Shown one piece after another: positions 33,505-36,780 of a DNA stretch of 36,780 nucleotides (within the stretch, counting starts at the first letter, position 1; each line of letters opens with the position of its first letter). The stretch comes from a virus: the IMG/VR virus record IMGVR_UViG_3300027806_001456, positions 1 through 36,780 of that record; one strand, given 5' to 3'. The position numbers were made by a program, and so were the translations under genes. The notes beneath the pieces are model-generated. The model did not search any database and was not told the origin of the DNA. It saw only the letters and a program-made list of their open reading frames with translations.

Positions 33505-33752
33505 TCCGTGCCTATCAGACCGAAGGCGACGCCGGCGCGTCCAAAGTGCTGGCCGCAGTCGCTAGCAAAGCCGAAACGTCGCGGCAGCTCGCCTATCGGC
33601 TCTACACACTCTGCGAGCGCAAGGGGTGGGCCGACGATGCGCGTGCGTACAACGAGGTCGTGACCGGTTGGAGCTCGATCGAAACCGCCGCGGCAAAGAT
33701 TCCCGGGCCGAGCCAGGGCATTCTGTTTGATTCCACGAAGGAGACGCCATGA
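33285..33752 (+). pseudogene. Out-of-frame C-terminal part of the DUF1156 methyltransferase
   Basis: This -1 frame encodes a coherent tail of 155 residues with no start codon of its own at the join: it begins [20 protein letters not shown], continues through [13 protein letters not shown] and ends with RQLAYRLYTLCERKGWADDA and a final FDSTKETP. The order and character match the end of DUF1156 methyltransferases. It ends in a 4-base ATGA overlap with the ATPase gene, as the intact operon would. It is thus the lost end of the preceding gene, restored only by a frameshift or by correction of a sequence error. Confidence 0.85.
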
Positions 33753-36592
33753 AGCCTTGGCGCGAGATCGCCATCCCACATACCGATGTGCTCAAGGGCA
33801 CGTTCCTCCAGTCCGAGTTCGCGGCGGACATCACCGCTGTGCACACTGGCAAGGCGACCAAGGAGTACCAGGACGCCCCTGCGTTCTTCGAGCGCACGTA
33901 CATCACCGAGGGGATGCGCCTGCTCCTGACGCAGGTGGCCCAGCGACTGGCGGGCAAGGGCGGCGAGCCCGTCATCCAACTGCAGACCGCCTTCGGCGGC
34001 GGCAAGACCCACACGATGCTGGCCGTGCTGCACTTGGCGACGCGGAACTGCTCGTTGTCGGATCTCCCCGGTATTCCCTCGCTGGTCGAGCGAGCCGGTC
34101 TGATGGACGTGCCCAAGGCCAACGTGGCCGTGCTGGACGGCACGGCCCACGCCCCCGGGCAGCCGTGGAAGCAGGGGAAGATCACGATCCGCACGCTGTG
34201 GGGGGAACTGGCGTGGCAGCTCGGCAAGGCGGACGGATACGCGCTTGTGGCCGAAGCGGATGCCAGCGGCACATCCCCCGGCAAGGAACTGCTGCGTCAA
34301 CTGCTGGAGCGATGCGCGCCCTGCGTCGTGCTGATGGACGAGCTCGTCGCGTACATCCGTCAGTTCCCCGACGGCACTGCCCTTAGCGGCGGCACGTTCG
34401 AGAGCAATATCTCCTTCGTCCAAGCACTCACGGAGGCGGCCAAGCTGGTGCCGACGGCGGTGATCCTCGCCTCGCTGCCGGAGAGCGTGTCCAACCAGTC
34501 CAACACGAACGTTCAGGTCGGCGGCGCTCGCGGGCTGGCGGCGCTCTTGGCACTGGAGAGCGTCTTCGGCCGCGTCCAGGCGTTGTGGAAGCCCGTGGCG
34601 ACGGAGGAGGCCTTCGAGATCGTCCGCCGCCGCCTGTTCGAGCCTCTGAAGGACGAAAAGGCTCGCGACGCGATCTGCCGTGCGTTCGTGGATGGGTACG
34701 AAGCCGAGGGGGCCAAGCTGCCGAGCGAGACTCACGAGGCGCGGTACTTCGAGCGCCTGTGCAAGGCGTACCCGATACACCCCGAGGTCTTCGACCGGCT
34801 GTATGAGGACTGGACCACCATCGACGGCTTCCAGCGAACCCGCGGCGTTCTCAAGCTCATGGCCAAGGTCATCAGCCGACTCTGGAAGGACAACAACCAA
34901 GACCTGATGATCATGCCCGGCAGCCTACCGCTGGCCGACGGCGATGTCCGCAACGAGCTGACGTACCTGCTGCCGCCCGGCTGGGACCCGGTCATCGAGC
35001 GCGACATCGACGGCGATCGTGCTGAAACCACCGAACTCGAGGGGCGCGAGCCCCGCCTGGGACAGGTGAACGCGGCGCGACGTGTGGGGCGGACGCTCTT
35101 CCTCGGCACCGCGCCATCGAGCGCGGCCACAAAGCCCGGCATTCGTGGTCTCGATCGCGGCCGCGTCCTGCTCGGCTGCATACAGCCAGGCCAGACCTCC
35201 GCTGTCTATCTCGATGCGCTCAGCCGTCTGGCCGACCGACTGCACTACCTGAACAGTTCCGGCGACAAGACCGCCGACAGCACGAGGTTCTGGTTCGATA
35301 CGCGTGCGAACCTCCGGCGGGAGATGGAGGACCGCAAGCGCAGGTTCGACGACAACACCGATGTGCGCAAGCGCATCGAGGAAGTCGCCAAGAAGCTGTT
35401 CTCGAACGTCTCCATGTTCGAGGGCGTGCATGTCTTCACCGCGCACGCCGATGTGCCCGACGACAGCGCCCTGCGGCTGGTCGTCCTGCCATTGGAGGCG
35501 AGCTACGCGAAGGACAACACCCGCCTCGCCGAGGAGCAGGTGCAAACCTTCCTGCGCTCGCACGGCGGACAACCGCGTCACCGCGCCAACCGCCTGGTGT
35601 TCGTCGCCGCGGATCAGGCCGTGCTGGGCCGCTTGCGGGATGTCACGAGGACGGCCTTGGCGTGGGCGAGCATTGTGGACGACGTCGAATCGAACCGCCT
35701 GAACATCGACAAAGCACAGCACACTCAGGCCAAGAAAGAGGCAGCCGCCGCCGCCGAGGTCGTGCCCCGCGCGGCCCGCGAGTGCTTCAAATGGCTGCTG
35801 TGCCCGGCACAGGACGATCCAACTGCGACAAAGGCCACCGTTGAGGCGTTCCCGTTCAACACCAGCAGTGGCACCGCCGGCGGGGAACTGGAACGCGTCT
35901 GTAAGGAGAACGAGCTGGTGATCGACGCATGGTCGCCGATCCACCTGCGCGCCAAGCTGAAGGAGTTCTATTGGAAGCCCGACCGGGCGCACGTCGACGC
36001 AAAGGTCTTCTGGGAGGACTCCCTGAAGTACCTCTATCTGCCGCGCCTTCGCTCGCACGAGGTGCTGGCATCGGCGATCCGGGCGGGTGCCGGCAGCCGA
36101 GACTTCTTCGCGACCGCCTTCGGATACGCCGACGGGAAGTATGAAGGCTTCCAGTTTGGCCGGGGCGGGGCTGCGCTCAGTGATTCAGTGCTACTCATCG
36201 CGCCTGAAGCGGCCGCGCACTACGAGAGCACGCTGCCACCTCCAACGACACCGACCACGTCGGGCACGGCTCCGGTTTCCGGCGCGGGAAGTGGCACCGC
36301 GGCAATCGGCGGCGGGAAGGCCATCCCTCTGAACCCGGCGGGGGATGCCAAACAGCCTGCTCGCCCAAAGAACTTCCGTGGAGCCGCCGACATTCCGGCG
36401 ACCCTCGCCAAGTCTCGGCTGAACACGATCGCCGAGGAGGTGATCGCCCTCCTGGCGTCCGACCCAAACGCGGCGGTCCGCATCACGCTGGAGATCGATG
36501 CGAGCTTCCCGGACGGAGCCAGCGATTCGATTCGCCGGGGCGTGAGCGAGAACGCCAACAACCTCGGGTTCAACGCCAAGGATTGGGAGTGA
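33749..36592 (+). CDS. DUF499 P-loop ATPase of Hma-type defence operon
   Basis: A 947-residue ATPase of the DUF499 family. Walker A is FGGGKTHT with G83, K86 and T87; Walker B is VVLMDEL with D197-E198. A long helical middle part is followed by a Pro/Thr/Gly-rich linker (about 825-870) and a compact C-terminal domain with a [13 protein letters not shown] strand region. DUF499 proteins regularly accompany DUF1156 methyltransferases and SNF2-type helicases in phage-defence operons, the layout named Hma for helicase, methylase, ATPase. The start is ATG 33749, overlapping the end of the methyltransferase tail. Unlike the methylase it appears intact. It ends 121 bases before a strong terminator. 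Confidence 0.9.
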   Translation: MKPWREIAIPHTDVLKGTFLQSEFAADITAVHTGKATKEYQDAPAFFERTYITEGMRLLLTQVAQRLAGKGGEPVIQLQTAFGGGKTHTMLAVLHLATRNCSLSDLPGIPSLVERAGLMDVPKANVAVLDGTAHAPGQPWKQGKITIRTLWGELAWQLGKADGYALVAEADASGTSPGKELLRQLLERCAPCVVLMDELVAYIRQFPDGTALSGGTFESNISFVQALTEAAKLVPTAVILASLPESVSNQSNTNVQVGGARGLAALLALESVFGRVQALWKPVATEEAFEIVRRRLFEPLKDEKARDAICRAFVDGYEAEGAKLPSETHEARYFERLCKAYPIHPEVFDRLYEDWTTIDGFQRTRGVLKLMAKVISRLWKDNNQDLMIMPGSLPLADGDVRNELTYLLPPGWDPVIERDIDGDRAETTELEGREPRLGQVNAARRVGRTLFLGTAPSSAATKPGIRGLDRGRVLLGCIQPGQTSAVYLDALSRLADRLHYLNSSGDKTADSTRFWFDTRANLRREMEDRKRRFDDNTDVRKRIEEVAKKLFSNVSMFEGVHVFTAHADVPDDSALRLVVLPLEASYAKDNTRLAEEQVQTFLRSHGGQPRHRANRLVFVAADQAVLGRLRDVTRTALAWASIVDDVESNRLNIDKAQHTQAKKEAAAAAEVVPRAARECFKWLLCPAQDDPTATKATVEAFPFNTSSGTAGGELERVCKENELVIDAWSPIHLRAKLKEFYWKPDRAHVDAKVFWEDSLKYLYLPRLRSHEVLASAIRAGAGSRDFFATAFGYADGKYEGFQFGRGGAALSDSVLLIAPEAAAHYESTLPPPTTPTTSGTAPVSGAGSGTAAIGGGKAIPLNPAGDAKQPARPKNFRGAADIPATLAKSRLNTIAEEVIALLASDPNAAVRITLEIDASFPDGASDSIRRGVSENANNLGFNAKDWE

Positions 36593-36713
36593 GGTTGCGA
36601 GCGTCTGCATCGTGGATCGATTTTGCCCTGTTAACCCGAGAATCGCCCGCCGGAACGCCCCTGGCGGCCCGGATTCGACGGTTTGAACCCGTTCCGATCG
36701 GGGAGCTTCCTTC

Positions 36714-36737
36714 CGACCCCGCCTCACGGCGGGGTCG
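36714..36737 (+). terminator. Intrinsic terminator of the defence operon
   Basis: CGACCCCGCC (36714-36723) and GGCGGGGTCG (36728-36737) form a perfect 10-bp GC stem over a TCAC loop, followed by TTTGGTTT. It lies 121 bases after the ATPase stop and is the likely end of the defence transcript. The 188 bases after the ATPase (36593-36780) hold no other gene that I can see. Confidence 0.8.
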
Positions 36738-36780
36738 TTTGGTTTACAGGCGGCCCGTTTTGCCCTTCGCGGCAGGTTGG

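Noticed and set aside
36660-36705. tRNA-like T-arm (TTCAAAC on the minus strand) after the defence operon
   Set aside because: Only a 4-bp stem forms and no acceptor, D or anticodon arm can be built around it.

Overview
The window is a GC-rich stretch of DNA (about 65-70% GC in hand-counted samples) holding most of a tailed-phage or prophage genome, followed by a three-gene defence-type operon. The host cannot be fixed from sequence alone. The GC content and the style of the proteins would fit a high-GC Gram-negative such as a planctomycete, but that is a weak inference. I see no tRNA, rRNA, CRISPR array, integrase, endolysin or tail sheath gene.

Layout. (1) 1-6205, plus strand: a replication module with a small zinc-ribbon protein, an SF2 helicase, a primase-polymerase/helicase protein and a ParB-domain DNA methyltransferase. 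A 589-base hairpin-rich gap precedes the methyltransferase. (2) 6214-8082, minus strand: five small genes, one with a HARE-HTH winged helix, separated by GC hairpins. (3) 8253-20757, plus strand: an almost gapless packaging, head and tail operon. It runs from a small HTH protein and large terminase through a lambda-type portal, a fused prohead protease/major capsid protein, a DUF2190 decoration protein and connector genes to a tail tube, a tail-assembly chaperone pair with a likely -1 ribosomal frameshift, a lipoprotein, an HK97 gp10-like protein and a tape measure of about 664 residues. The lack of a sheath suggests a siphovirus-like tail of roughly 100 nm. (4) 20788-22659: two unrecognised distal tail or appendage genes. 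(5) 22656-26976: an overlapping set of five genes encoding a SAM methyltransferase, a GT42/DUF115-like glycosyltransferase, a Ser/Thr/Gly-rich protein with an intein-like HINT domain, and two DXD glycosyltransferases. (6) 27026-36592: an excisionase-type HTH regulator, then a SNF2-type helicase with a DUF3883-like end, a DUF1156 adenine methyltransferase and a DUF499 ATPase. This is the helicase-methylase-ATPase (Hma) layout, related to DISARM. A terminator closes it at 36714-36737.

How the parts work together. Modules 1-4 give a conventional siphovirus programme, with coupled translation shown by repeated ATGA/GTGA/TGATG overlaps. The capsid gene appears to make two products through a strong in-frame internal start. 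Module 5 is the most unusual part: it looks like a self-contained cassette that makes, glycosylates and possibly self-processes a repetitive surface or appendage protein. Module 6 would protect the carrier from other phages, but its methyltransferase carries a frameshift near 33283. The body of that gene is also clearly lower in GC than both neighbours, which suggests recent recombination or decay.
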